Assembly (NCBI GenBank): GCA_937926105.1
Contig: CALANS010000163.1
Location: 1 to 64,000 of the forward strand
Source: an uncultured Actinomycetes bacterium
Lineage (GTDB): Bacteria > Actinomycetota > Actinomycetes > Mycobacteriales > Nakamurellaceae
Direction: 5' to 3'
DNA length: 64,000 nucleotides
In this document: positions 44,910 to 53,312 of the stretch, in pieces
How positions within the stretch are numbered: position 1 is the first letter of the stretch
How the letters are laid out: each line of letters starts with the position of its first letter
Notes under the pieces: generated by a model
Told to the model about the DNA's origin: nothing
Databases searched by the model: none
The model's input: only the letters and a program-made list of their open reading frames with translations
Position numbers and translations under genes: made by a program

Positions 44910-45457
44910 ACGATCCGCGGTCGGCGCTAGAAAGGCTCGACGAGCTAGAAACGAACCTGCACAGCCTGGTCGAGTTGGTCGGCCAGATCACCAACACCGG
45001 TGGGCCAGCGACCCCACCGGCCCGGCCGTCGGTATGGGCGTGGTCGCACCTCACCGACCCGCGGGCGCGCACCCAGTGGGCCGGGCTGGTCCCCTGGGTG
45101 CGGTGGCTCATCGACCGCTACCCACGCGCGTTACGAGACTTCCCGCCCTGCTGGTATCTACACAGCGACGCCCTGGAAGAGCTCTCCGCCCTGTGGGCCG
45201 CCTGGATGGCTGCCTACCACGGCAACGACAACCCCCGCGACGACCTGATCGCCTGGCACGACCGGTGGCTGCCCGGCGTGATCCAGCGGCTTCTCGGCAT
45301 CGGCGGCGTCCTGACCAGCTGCGCGCACGCCAAGGAGCACCACGCGGTCAACCTCGACGGCGCCCCCCGCAACACGTTCACACACGGCGACTACCCGACC
45401 GTGGAAGAAGTCGCCGCCGGCGCCGCACCACGGCCTGCTGTCCGAGCGAGGCTCTAG
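44906..45457 (+). CDS. DUF4913-like hypothetical protein
   Basis: 183 residues from GTG 44906 (4-bp overlap). WAGLVPWVRWLIDRYPRALR followed by CWYLHSDALEELSALWAAW resembles DUF4913 proteins found behind TraG genes of actinobacterial elements (W-V-x-W-L...Y...R...CW..H.E....L..LW.AW). The N-terminus is a short coiled coil (LERLDELETNLHSLVELVGQ). Function unknown. Confidence 0.7.
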   Translation: MNDPRSALERLDELETNLHSLVELVGQITNTGGPATPPARPSVWAWSHLTDPRARTQWAGLVPWVRWLIDRYPRALRDFPPCWYLHSDALEELSALWAAWMAAYHGNDNPRDDLIAWHDRWLPGVIQRLLGIGGVLTSCAHAKEHHAVNLDGAPRNTFTHGDYPTVEEVAAGAAPRPAVRARL

Positions 45458-45515
45458 CCTGACGTCAAGACCGCCGATGCAGCGCAGCTGCGTCAATAAG
45501 GAGGAGGACGCTGCG

Positions 45516-45830
45516 ATGTTGGAACTTACCTACCGGCCCCCGTCGCGGTGGGAACGCCGACGGCCCATGTGGCCACTATGGCTCGCAGCGCTCATCGTGC
45601 CCGCCGCCATGCACGCCAACGTGCCGCTGACAATCCTGCCCGTTCTCGCTGTCCTGGTCGTCCAGATCGCCGTCCACCGGTGGAGGCGCCAACAAGCGCA
45701 ACACCGCTGGGATGACCAGTTTCGAGACGAGATCGCGATGATGCGCTACCAAGCTGAACTCAACGCCGACGCGATCCAGCAACGGTGGACCCGCGGCGCC
45801 GTGCCCTGTGGCAACGTCGACCACCTGTGA
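45516..45830 (+). CDS. Small membrane protein at the end of the transfer operon
   Basis: 104 residues from ATG 45516 with a strong AAGGAGGAGG site. One or two helices (MWPLWLAALIVPAAMHANV; LTILPVLAVLVVQIAVHRW) and a charged helical tail (RYQAELNADAIQQRW). No family recognised. Last gene of the plus-strand run. Confidence 0.6.
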   Translation: MLELTYRPPSRWERRRPMWPLWLAALIVPAAMHANVPLTILPVLAVLVVQIAVHRWRRQQAQHRWDDQFRDEIAMMRYQAELNADAIQQRWTRGAVPCGNVDHL

Positions 45831-46446
45831 ACCGCAGAAGGTGTCACCGGAGCCGGTGAAGCGGGGCAGCCTGCCGGCCACGCCTCATGGCCGCTCCGTA
45901 AAACGTCCCCGTCCCGAAATACGAATCCGGACGGCCTCTACGGGACGCCCGGCCCGCCTGGCCGTGATTCCACCCTATTGACCTGCACCATCCCGGTTGT
46001 GGTTCCGCAACCGGTGACGACGGGATTTGATGGGGAGCCGCTCCTTTTGCGGGTCGTCGGGCTCGGCGCGTGCGCGCATCGGTGTCCTCGTTGATTCCGG
46101 TCATCATTTGGCTGGGGGCACACCCGCTGATTCAGTGGTGATAGCTCGGCAGGTGCTGGCCCGCGCGGAGGCCCGCCTCAAGTCCGTTCCGGTTGCGAGG
46201 ACCCGGAGGACGGCGGCCTCGGTCCGATTTCGATGCCCCCGCCTTATACGACATCCTCTCCCGGGTCGCCCATCGCAGCGAATTGCCTTCGGACCGCCGA
46301 TCGTTTCCGACATCGGAACCGACTTACCGAACGGGCTGCTCCTCGTGGTTTCGCAAACCGTGCCTCGGCTTGCATTAGATCGGGCCTGTGGCAAGTGCCG
46401 CTATTTGGCAGTCCGAGCTCGTCCGCAACAGCTGTCGGGTTCATGC
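45831..46446. other. Boundary region between transfer operon and metal genes, no supported gene
   Basis: About 600 bp with only motif-free open frames on both strands. It would be a natural place for an element end, but I see no insertion-sequence end or convincing direct repeat here. Confidence 0.4.
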
Positions 46447-47208
46447 TCATTGTGGCAGGGTCGCCGCGCCGATGGGCAGGCGTCCGCGCGCGATGAGTTC
46501 CACGGTGGCCGGTACGGCGATCGACTGCGCCATCAGGACGCCGATCAGGATGACAATTTGCGCGGCGGCGGCCTGCCATGGGGAGGCGCCGGCCAGCAGG
46601 ACGCCGACGAACGCGCCGGGCAGGGTGACCAGGCCGACCGTCCTGGCCTGGTCTAGTCCGGGGAGTAGCCCGAGTGCGGCTGCCGGTTTGGCGATCATGT
46701 TCGCCGCGTCGCGGCGCTCCAATCCGATGGATAGGGCCGCCTCGAACTCGCCCCACCGGGTGCGCAGTTCGTCCACCACGCGGCGACCGGCGAGGGATGT
46801 CGCGATCATTGCGTTGCCGATCAGGATGCTCAGGGTGGGCAGCAGCGCGATGGGCTCGAGGGGCACGACGGTGCTGGCCAGGGTCAGTCCCATGGTCGGG
46901 CCGGCGCCCGCCATGATCGGGACCGCGACCCACCAGGCCCGCGGGCGGAGCGTGCCGGTGATGCGTCGGGCTGCTGTGCCAGAGGCGATGACGACCATCG
47001 CGGCCAGGAACACACACGTCAAGATCAGCGATCGCAGTACTAAGCCCACCGCCGCGGCAACGGCCGCGAGTTGCAGCACTGCCCTGGCTGTCGCGTACAG
47101 CACCTGACCGGGCTTGCCGACCCCGCCGATCCACACGACCCCGGCGGTCAGCACGGCCATCAGTCCAATCAGGACGGCCAAGGCCGGCCCCAGGTGCACC
47201 GTGTTCAC
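46447..47208 (-). CDS. FetB/YbbM-like (UPF0014) ABC permease
   Basis: About 253 residues from GTG 47208, which has a GGGGGG site about 9 bp upstream (TTG 47217 is an alternative). Six to seven helices with the family pattern: GPALAVLIGLMAVLTAGVVW, the cytoplasmic MAGAGPTMGLTLAS loop, and GLVTLPGAFVGVLLAGASPW. FetB with FetA exports iron and eases oxidative stress in E. coli. The ATP-binding partner is not next to it. It follows the kmtR-like repressor on the same strand after 126 bp, so it may share its transcript. Confidence 0.82.
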   Translation of the reverse strand: MNTVHLGPALAVLIGLMAVLTAGVVWIGGVGKPGQVLYATARAVLQLAAVAAAVGLVLRSLILTCVFLAAMVVIASGTAARRITGTLRPRAWWVAVPIMAGAGPTMGLTLASTVVPLEPIALLPTLSILIGNAMIATSLAGRRVVDELRTRWGEFEAALSIGLERRDAANMIAKPAAALGLLPGLDQARTVGLVTLPGAFVGVLLAGASPWQAAAAQIVILIGVLMAQSIAVPATVELIARGRLPIGAATLPQ

Positions 47209-47334
47209 GGCTGCCAACCCCCCTGTCTCGGGCCTGCTGATGGTCCCGAGACTCCACGCTCCCTAAAGTGGCTCGTCGGGCTGCTCACCCAGACCCGCGC
47301 CGGAGCTGACAGTGGACGAGAGGCGATCCGCCGA

Positions 47335-47712
47335 TCATTCCGTCCGTCTTTCGCCGGAGGCCCGCGGGGCGCGATCGGTGTGGTGCGCGGGATGCTCACT
47401 GACGGTGTGCTCGGCCTGGTACATCGCATCGGTGACCAGTTGGCCGGCGTGCTCGCTCGTCAGGCGGTAGAACACCCTGGTGCCGTCCTGACGGGTCGCG
47501 ACCAGCCGCGTCAGGCGCAACTTTGCCAGATGCTGAGATACGGCTGGCGCCGGCTTGGCAACCAGTTCGGCCAGCCGGTTGACGGGAAGTTCTCCGTGGT
47601 CGCGGAGGGCCAGGATCAGCCGCACCCGGGTGGCGTCCGCCAGCATGCGGAACACCTCCACCGCCAACTCGACCTGATCGGGTTCGCCGTCGGCCACGTC
47701 CCGCTCCTTCAC
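47335..47712 (-). CDS. kmtR: ArsR/SmtB metal sensor, KmtR-like
   Basis: 125 residues from GTG 47712 (GTG 47697 also possible). The fold is clear: VELAVEVFRMLADATRVRLI, ELPVNRLAELVAKPAPAVSQ, LAKLRLTRLVATRQDGTRVF and the last helix GQLVTDAMYQAEHTVSEHPA followed by HH. Overall order and wording match mycobacterial KmtR, a Ni/Co sensor that represses a CDF exporter. Its gene is divergent from a CDF exporter, with a palindromic operator between them, which supports the symbol. Confidence 0.82.
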   Translation of the reverse strand: MKERDVADGEPDQVELAVEVFRMLADATRVRLILALRDHGELPVNRLAELVAKPAPAVSQHLAKLRLTRLVATRQDGTRVFYRLTSEHAGQLVTDAMYQAEHTVSEHPAHHTDRAPRASGERRTE

Positions 47713-47744
47713 TTGAGTTCCTCCCGGACATCCGCCCAACATGC

Positions 47745-47777
47745 AATAATCTGCGTAGCTACGCAACGATCTACGAT
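47745..47777. promoter_or_regulatory. Operator/promoter between kmtR-like and CDF genes
   Basis: TGCGTAGCTACGCA (47752-47765) is a perfect 14-bp palindrome. It lies just before TACGAT (47772-47777), a good -10 box for the CDF gene, so a bound repressor would block that promoter. The adjoining AATAATCTGCG (47745-47755) occurs again directly before the second ArsR gene at 60628. Confidence 0.7.
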
Positions 47778-47790
47778 ACGAGGGGGCGGG

Positions 47791-48999
47791 ATGCCCGACA
47801 ATTCTCCGGCAGCCGACGCTCAGATTCCAGCCGGTGGCCGCGATGCGGACCGTGTCGACGGTCCCGGCCGCGATGCCGCGCGCGCCGACCGTGATGACCC
47901 CGGCCTGCAGCATGCCATGGCGCAACCGCAAGATCACCGGCATGAAGGCGATCACGGACACGACCACGGTCAGCCCCATCCGCACGACCATGAACACGGG
48001 CATGGCCACGGCCACCCGCACCCGCATGGGCATGATCATGGGCACTCGCACCCGACTGGGTGGAGGGGTCTGTTGCACTCGCTGTTCGTGCCGCACAGCC
48101 ATGACGTCAGCGATTCCATCGACGACGCCTTGGAGGCCAGTCGGCAGGGCATCCGCACGCTGAAGATCAGCCTGATCGGGCTGGGACTGACCGCGGTGGT
48201 GCAGGTGGTGATCGTGGCGTTCAGTGGGTCGGTGGCGCTGCTGGCCGACACGATTCACAACTTCGCCGACGCGTTGACCGCGATCCCGCTGTGGATCGCG
48301 TTCGTCCTGGCCCGGCGGGCGGCGACCAAGCGGTACACCTGGGGCTTCGGCCGGGTGGAGGATCTGGCCGGACTGTTCATCGTGGCGATGATCGCCCTGT
48401 CGGCGATCCTGGCCGCGGTGGAATCGATCCGTCGGCTGGTCAACCCGCAGCCCCTGGATCACCTGGGTTGGGTGCTGGGCGCCGGCATCGTGGGGTTCGC
48501 CGGCAACGAACTGGTGGCGATCTATCGGATCCGCACCGGCCGCCGGATCGGCTCGGCGGCCCTGGTCGCCGACGGCATCCACGCTCGCACCGACGGACTG
48601 ACCTCACTCGCGGTGGTGATCGGCGTGATCGGGGTGTGGGCGGGGCTGCCGTGGGCCGACCCGGCCATCGGTCTGATTATCTCCGCCGCGATCTTCGTGC
48701 TGTTGTGGGGTACCAGCCGCGACATCGGCCGGCGGCTGCTTGACGGGGTCGACCCGGCGCTGACCGACCGCGCCGAGACGGCGGTCGCGTCGATACCCGG
48801 TGTGCTCTCCGTCGCCGACCTGCGGCTGCGCTGGTCCGGGCACCGGCTGAACATCCAGACCACCGTGCATACGGCAGGCACCGCCACGATCTCCGAATTT
48901 CACCATCTGGAACACGACATCGACCGGGCAGTACGCGCGGGCCTGCCGAGCGTGGGAACGGTCACCGTCGCTCCGGCCCCCGCGGGCCATCACCATTGA
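47791..48999 (+). CDS. CDF family cation exporter with His-rich N-terminus
   Basis: 402 residues from ATG 47791 (GAGGGGGCGGG site). Residues about 40-90 are packed with His, Asp and Gly (HEHGHGHGHPHPHGHDHGHS), a likely cytoplasmic metal buffer. The transporter core has six helices, with HNFAD (H156, D160) in TM2 and HARTD (H264, D268) in TM5, the HD-HD site of Zn-type CDFs, and a C-terminal cytoplasmic domain ending GHHH. It should export Zn, Ni or Co in exchange for protons; the KmtR-like sensor nearby favours Ni/Co. DNA encoding the His stretch is internally repetitive. Confidence 0.9.
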   Translation: MPDNSPAADAQIPAGGRDADRVDGPGRDAARADRDDPGLQHAMAQPQDHRHEGDHGHDHGQPHPHDHEHGHGHGHPHPHGHDHGHSHPTGWRGLLHSLFVPHSHDVSDSIDDALEASRQGIRTLKISLIGLGLTAVVQVVIVAFSGSVALLADTIHNFADALTAIPLWIAFVLARRAATKRYTWGFGRVEDLAGLFIVAMIALSAILAAVESIRRLVNPQPLDHLGWVLGAGIVGFAGNELVAIYRIRTGRRIGSAALVADGIHARTDGLTSLAVVIGVIGVWAGLPWADPAIGLIISAAIFVLLWGTSRDIGRRLLDGVDPALTDRAETAVASIPGVLSVADLRLRWSGHRLNIQTTVHTAGTATISEFHHLEHDIDRAVRAGLPSVGTVTVAPAPAGHHH

Positions 49000-49091
49000 C
49001 CCACCGACCCGGGCCGTTGGCACAGCCCTGCGGCTGAACCCTGCGCAACAGTCCCCGACAAGCTGCCAGCAGTGGCTGGTCCGAGGCCACT

Positions 49092-49856
49092 GTGGAGTAT
49101 TTCGTGCACCATTCATCCACCGCCCGGTTTCCGTTCTGGCGGAACGTCTTCGCGGCATTGGCCGTGCTCGCGATGAGCATGCTGGCCGCCGTGGCGGGCG
49201 CCTTGCCGGCCGCGGCACACGCCGCGCTGTCCGGTAGCGACCCCGCCGAGGGATCCACCGTCACCGCACCCCCGCAGAGGGTGAGCCTGACGTTCAATGA
49301 GGCGGTCACCGACCTGGGAGTCGCCCTTGTGGTGACCGGACCGGACGGCACCGCTTTGCAGCAGGGCGAACCGGCCGTCGACGACCGGGAGGTGTCGATC
49401 AAGGTCCGGTCCTTGCAGGAGCGGGGCGTGCACCAGATCAAGTTCCGGGTCGTGTCGGCCGACGGCCACCCCATCCAGGGGCAGATCGCGTTCACCTACG
49501 CCGGCCCGGTGGCCAGCGACCGGCCGACGCCTACCACGCCGACGGCAAGCAGCACCTCCCCGCAGGGCAGCACCCCCGCTGCATCCGGCTCGTCGTCCCT
49601 ACCGGCACCGGTAGATACCGATGCGACCGCCTCGGTGACGGGCAGGACCAGTTCTTCGACCGTCGCGACTGCCGTCTCGCCCGACCCGGAGCCGGTCGCG
49701 GACAACGTGACTCCGACGCCCTCGCGGGCCGCGGTGGATCCCGTCGAATCTGACGGGGGGACCGCGCAGCTTTGGATCGTCGTGGGGGTCGTCGCCGCGC
49801 TGATTGTGGCGGTGTGCGTGGCCGTCGTGGCGATGAGCCGACACCGCGAGAAATGA
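49092..49856 (+). CDS. CopC domain protein, wall-side copper-binding type
   Basis: 254 residues. Signal peptide to about residue 42 (AALAVLAMSMLAAVAGALPA, cleavage before HAAL so that His becomes the mature N-terminus). The mature CopC/YobA domain starts HAALSGSDPAEGSTV and ends IKFRVVSADGHPIQGQIAFT with its conserved D-G-H. The first His plus the DGH His are the usual Cu(II) ligands. A long Ser/Thr/Pro stalk and a C-terminal helix (LWIVVGVVAALIVAVCVAVV) anchor it to the membrane. No CopD is fused or adjacent. GTG 49092 or 49104 may be the start. Confidence 0.88.
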   Translation: MEYFVHHSSTARFPFWRNVFAALAVLAMSMLAAVAGALPAAAHAALSGSDPAEGSTVTAPPQRVSLTFNEAVTDLGVALVVTGPDGTALQQGEPAVDDREVSIKVRSLQERGVHQIKFRVVSADGHPIQGQIAFTYAGPVASDRPTPTTPTASSTSPQGSTPAASGSSSLPAPVDTDATASVTGRTSSSTVATAVSPDPEPVADNVTPTPSRAAVDPVESDGGTAQLWIVVGVVAALIVAVCVAVVAMSRHREK

Positions 49857-49903
49857 CATCGACCGCCTGAGGTCTGGCCCACCTACACACGTCTGGTCAC
49901 CGG

Positions 49904-50272
49904 TCAGTACGCGTAGATGTCGATGAGCAGGGCGGCCACCGCGGTCAACAGTGTGGTCCGGGCGGTGCGCCGGGCCGGTTGACCGGCCCGGGGGCCCCAC
50001 GCCAGAGCGAGGCTGGCGCCGGCCAGGGTGAACACGCCGGAGCCGGTGTCCTGCCAGCTGATCGGGAAGGGTCGGAACGGCAGGTCGTGGGAGAACGCGG
50101 CGGTGGCCCCGGTGGTCCGCAGTATCGCGTTCCAACACAGCGGCATCAGAAAGGCGGCGAGGACGACTGTGACGAGCACTGCGGGGCGGCGGTCCTTGCC
50201 TAGAAGCGCGGCGAGCACGAGCGCCGCCGTGGCGGACAGGGCGGCGCCGTAGAGCATGGCGGCAAGGCTCAT
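49904..50272 (-). CDS. Small membrane protein, last gene of the chrB-type operon
   Basis: 122 residues, four helices (MLYGAALSATAALVLAALLG; AVLVTVVLAAFLMPLCW; DTGSGVFTLAGASLALAWG; LLTAVAALLIDIYAY). No family recognised. ATG 50272 overlaps the stop of the DUF2148 gene by 4 bp, so it is the fifth gene of the minus-strand operon. Confidence 0.65.
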   Translation of the reverse strand: MSLAAMLYGAALSATAALVLAALLGKDRRPAVLVTVVLAAFLMPLCWNAILRTTGATAAFSHDLPFRPFPISWQDTGSGVFTLAGASLALAWGPRAGQPARRTARTTLLTAVAALLIDIYAY

Positions 50273-51069
50273 GATCGGTCCGGTTTCGGGGTGGTGTGGG
50301 TGCGGCTGCTGCGGGCGGTGGGCTGGCGGGGCTGCTGTTTGTTGCGGGCGCCGCCGGCGCGGGTGGCGCCGGGCACTCCGATCGGCAGCGTGTCGGTGGG
50401 CGGTAGTTCCAGGGCGTCGTAGTCGACCTCGGGCATGCGCCGGTCGAAGGTGACCGCCTTGTGCGTCAGCGACAGCGACAACGCGATGGCCAGGTCGGCT
50501 CGGATCAGTCCGAGTTTGCGGCCGGCGACGGCGATTCGGGTTTGGCAGCGGCAATCCACGCAGTGCAGCGCGGCGGTGCGGGCGGCCGAGCCGACCGCCA
50601 CTCCGAGGTCGACCGCGCGCAGGGTGCAGATGGGGCCGGTGAACTCCAGTTCGGCCGAGGCGGCGCGCAGTTGCTTGGTGGCGTGCAGGAATTCCGCGCA
50701 GGTGGCGTAGCCGCACGCGCCGCAGTCGTAGTTCGGTGGGTACGGTTTGGTCAGGCCGACGAACAGGACGCCGTCCAGGACGTCGGCGGCGTCGGCGTCG
50801 CGGAACCAGATCGCCTCGCGCCGTTCCTTGCCGCGAGCGCGCATCCAGTCGGCGAGCCGGCCCAGTGTCGCCGGGTCGTCGACGAGCACTGCCTCCAGAA
50901 ATGGTGGTGCGCCGGCGCCGAGCAGCTGTCCGCCGGATTTCGGCGCGGTGATCGCGGCGGCGGCCATCAGCTGGCCGACGTGCCGCACCACCGGGCCGCG
51001 CATGCCGGCGAAGTCGAGTGGCGCCGGGCCCGGTGCTGTGGCACTTTGCCCGCCGACCGGCTCGGTCAC
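50269..51069 (-). CDS. DUF2148 ferredoxin-like domain protein
   Basis: 266 residues from GTG 51069. The conserved cysteine cluster D-C-G-A-C-G-Y-A-T-C with a fourth Cys in TGPIC follows the DUF2148 pattern and should bind an iron-sulfur cluster; a further HCVDCRC motif lies about 35 residues later. VDLGVAVGSAARTAA and GRKLGLI complete the family signature. The C-terminal 45 residues are basic and probably disordered. It overlaps its neighbours by 4 bp on both sides. A redox partner role for the ABM/ChrB proteins of the same operon is inference. Confidence 0.75.
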   Translation of the reverse strand: MTEPVGGQSATAPGPAPLDFAGMRGPVVRHVGQLMAAAAITAPKSGGQLLGAGAPPFLEAVLVDDPATLGRLADWMRARGKERREAIWFRDADAADVLDGVLFVGLTKPYPPNYDCGACGYATCAEFLHATKQLRAASAELEFTGPICTLRAVDLGVAVGSAARTAALHCVDCRCQTRIAVAGRKLGLIRADLAIALSLSLTHKAVTFDRRMPEVDYDALELPPTDTLPIGVPGATRAGGARNKQQPRQPTARSSRTHTTPKPDRS

Positions 51070-51533
51070 GCTGCTCCCGCCGTTGCGCCGTTGACCTGTT
51101 GGTGGCACCAGGCGTATAGCGCGTCGTAGACGAACACGGCGCGTTCCAGGAGTCGTTGGTCGTCGGGTTCGACGTCCAGGCCGCCCAGGCCGATGGCCAG
51201 CAGGCCGGGGCCGAGGGGATCGGTGTCGTGGTCGGCGGCGATGTCGGCAGCGTGCACGATCGTGGCCAGCCGCGCCAGCGCCGGATCGCCTCCCAGTTGG
51301 TGGTCGGCGATGAGGCTTTCGAAGGTGCACCATTCCCCGCCGGCGGGGCCGGGGCGGTGGGTGTAGTCGGCGCCCGGAGCGTCGAAGGACCGGCCCCCGG
51401 TCCGGCTGGCTTCGGCCAGGACCTGGTCGGCCGGCACGTACACGATCTCGGCGTCCGGGTCGATGAACCGGCAGATCAGCCAGGGGCAGGCGATCCGGTC
51501 GGTCTTCGGGCGGGCGCGGGTGATCCATTTCAT
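51066..51533 (-). CDS. ChrB C-terminal domain protein (first copy)
   Basis: 155 residues from ATG 51533. MKWITRARPKTDRIACPWLI and RFIDPDAEIVYVPADQV are the ChrB C-terminal domain signature, followed by the conserved ECTFES-like WCTFESLIADH and IVHAADIAADH motifs. This domain in chromate-resistance ChrB is thought to act in oxyanion sensing or reduction; a stand-alone version is common. A paralogue is encoded at 53801. Confidence 0.82.
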   Translation of the reverse strand: MKWITRARPKTDRIACPWLICRFIDPDAEIVYVPADQVLAEASRTGGRSFDAPGADYTHRPGPAGGEWCTFESLIADHQLGGDPALARLATIVHAADIAADHDTDPLGPGLLAIGLGGLDVEPDDQRLLERAVFVYDALYAWCHQQVNGATAGAA

Positions 51534-51880
51534 GGTGTCTCCTCGGTGGTGTGCGGTGCCGGGTCGTGGTCGGCCAGGCCGGGCAGGTTGAGATAGCCAC
51601 CGGCCACCTCGTAACGGGTGATCGGCCGGTAGCTGACTGCCTGGTGGACCTCGCTGGCGGTCAGGGCGTCCCGGTGCGGGGTGGCGATCCAGCTGTCGAA
51701 GACCTTGTGGCTGGGCCAGGCGGTGATCACGACCGTGTCCCCGTCCGGCTCGGACGGTTCGCAGACCAGCTCGGCCAGGATGCCGTGCTGCTGGCGGACC
51801 GCGCGGCCGGCGGTGATCCAGGCCAGGTACCGCTCGCGCCACTGCGGCGGAACGGTGACGGTGCGCAGACAGATGATCAC
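51530..51880 (-). CDS. Antibiotic-biosynthesis-monooxygenase (ABM) domain protein
   Basis: 116 residues from GTG 51880. Ferredoxin-like ABM fold: VIICLRTVTVPPQWRERYLA, then GILAELVCEPSEPDGDTVVI and WPSHKVFDSWIATPHRDAL. Relatives are cofactor-free monooxygenases or heme-degrading proteins; the substrate here is unknown. 4-bp overlaps join it to MFS upstream and ChrB-C downstream. Confidence 0.78.
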   Translation of the reverse strand: MIICLRTVTVPPQWRERYLAWITAGRAVRQQHGILAELVCEPSEPDGDTVVITAWPSHKVFDSWIATPHRDALTASEVHQAVSYRPITRYEVAGGYLNLPGLADHDPAPHTTEETP

Positions 51881-53160
51881 GCTGACTCCTCCCTTGGGGT
51901 CGCGGCTGCGGCGGCGGGTGTGTCGCCGCGGTCGGCGATGGGCAGGCGCCGGGCCCAGTGCCACAGCGCCAGGTCGTAGCCGGCCTTGATGCCCCCGGCC
52001 AGCACCAGCGGCGCGCCCAGTGCCACCTGTTGGATCGCGCCGGCCAGCAGCGGACCCAGCGGGCGCACCGTGTAGCGGGCCGCGTTGGTCACCGCGGCCG
52101 CCGGGGTCCGCTCGGCCGGGGTCACCACGCTCATCACCAGGGCTTGGCGGGTCGGTACGTCCATCTGCGAGAGGGTGGTGCGGGCCAGCAGCAGCGCGGC
52201 AGCGATCGGGAAGCTGGGCGCGAACGCCACCCCGGCCAGCATCAGGTTGCTGGGCAGGTGGGTCCCGACCATGGTCGCGACCAGCCCGAACCGGCGGGCC
52301 AGCCGCGGCGCCAGCAGCACCGAGCCGGCCTGGATCACCGCGACCGCGAAGAACAGCCAACCCAGCTCGGCGATGTCCACGCCGTAGCGCTGGAGCAGGA
52401 AGTAGGACAAGAATCCGGTGGTCACCAGCCCACCCCCGGCGGCGTCGACGGCGAACAGCGCCGCCAGCCGGCGCACCACCCGACGCGACCGGCCCAACCG
52501 CGCCCGGGCGGAAACCACCGCCCGGGCAGGCCTTTCGCCCTCGGGCGGTCGCCCGTCCGGTGCCTCCACGGCCGGCGAGAGCAGGCGCGCTGTCAGCGCT
52601 CCGGCCGCCCCGATCGGCACCAGCACGGCGAATAGCCACTCGTGCACCACCGCACCGTCCGCCCCCACGCCGGGCAACGTCGCCGCCAGGGCCCCGAGCG
52701 CCCCCGCGGCCGCGCCGATCGCGTTGTACCGGCCGTAGACGCGTGAGGTGCCCGCGTCCTCCTCCGCGAGCATCACCTGCTCCAGCGTGGTCGCCGGCCC
52801 GTTGTCGACCACATCGGTGGACAGCGCCCCCGCCAACGCCACCACCAGCAACAGCCAAAACGGCGCACCCGCGGCCACCACCGCACCGGCCACCCCGATC
52901 GCGCAGAACACGCCGGCATAGCTGCGGCGCCGCCCCACCCGATCAGCCAGCACGCCGACCAGCAGCGACGCGACAGCGGTGCCGGCGATCAGCGCGGCCA
53001 GCACCACACCGGCCCGCAGCGGGCCATAGCCACGCCCGGCCAACAGCGCACCCAACAACACCGCGGTAAACCCGTACCCGACCGCCCGCAGGGCCTGCCC
53101 GATGATCAATAGCCGCGCGTCCCGGCTCAACCCAGCCCGGGAGCCTGCCCGCCCTACCAC
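51877..53160 (-). CDS. MFS transporter
   Basis: About 427 residues with 12 helices. The loop 2-3 signature G-V-L-A-D-R-V-G-R-R-R is present (LLVGVLADRVGRRRSY), as are ARRFGLVATMVG in the second half and RPLGPLLAGAIQQV. I start at GTG 53160, just before ARLLIIGQALRAVG; the longer frame to GTG 53265 would begin inside the repeated operator and has no ribosome binding site. First gene of the operon and presumably an exporter for the compound handled by ABM/ChrB/DUF2148. Confidence 0.82.
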   Translation of the reverse strand: MVGRAGSRAGLSRDARLLIIGQALRAVGYGFTAVLLGALLAGRGYGPLRAGVVLAALIAGTAVASLLVGVLADRVGRRRSYAGVFCAIGVAGAVVAAGAPFWLLLVVALAGALSTDVVDNGPATTLEQVMLAEEDAGTSRVYGRYNAIGAAAGALGALAATLPGVGADGAVVHEWLFAVLVPIGAAGALTARLLSPAVEAPDGRPPEGERPARAVVSARARLGRSRRVVRRLAALFAVDAAGGGLVTTGFLSYFLLQRYGVDIAELGWLFFAVAVIQAGSVLLAPRLARRFGLVATMVGTHLPSNLMLAGVAFAPSFPIAAALLLARTTLSQMDVPTRQALVMSVVTPAERTPAAAVTNAARYTVRPLGPLLAGAIQQVALGAPLVLAGGIKAGYDLALWHWARRLPIADRGDTPAAAAATPREESA

Positions 53161-53254
53161 GGCCGGGCGCCCAACAGGCGCGGGCGGACTGCCGCCTCGA
53201 TCACCCAGACCGAGTCGCCCGCTGCGGCCGCATCCCGCCCCACCATGACAGAAT

Positions 53255-53312
53255 ACTGCAACCACGGTCGCATGACTGCAACCGCGGTCGCGATTTCTTT
53301 TATGCTGCTGGT
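53255..53312. promoter_or_regulatory. Repeated dyad operator and leaderless promoter of the split chrB genes
   Basis: ACTGCAACCRCGGTCGC occurs twice (53255-53271 and 53275-53291) exactly 20 bp apart, two helical turns on one face. Each copy is itself a near palindrome (GCAACC...GGTCGC). TATGCT at 53301-53306 is a suitable -10 box ending 6 bp before the GTG at 53313, which has no ribosome binding site, implying a leaderless transcript. The repeats overlap the -35 area and should control both divergent operons. Confidence 0.7.

Noticed and set aside
46027..46656. Plus-strand frame before and over the FetB-like gene
   Set aside because: Its second half is antisense to the permease and its first half has no recognisable feature.
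47930..48050. CRISPR-like short repeats
   Set aside because: Repeats are CAC/GGC/CAT-rich codons of the His-rich stretch of the CDF protein; no spacers of constant length.
50461..51129. Plus-strand frame opposite the DUF2148 and ChrB-C genes
   Set aside because: Gly/Arg/Gln-rich shadow; the minus-strand genes have clear family motifs and coupled starts.
53161..53265. N-terminal extension of the MFS transporter
   Set aside because: Would start inside the operator repeat without ribosome binding site and adds a non-hydrophobic Gly/Arg stretch not needed for the fold.
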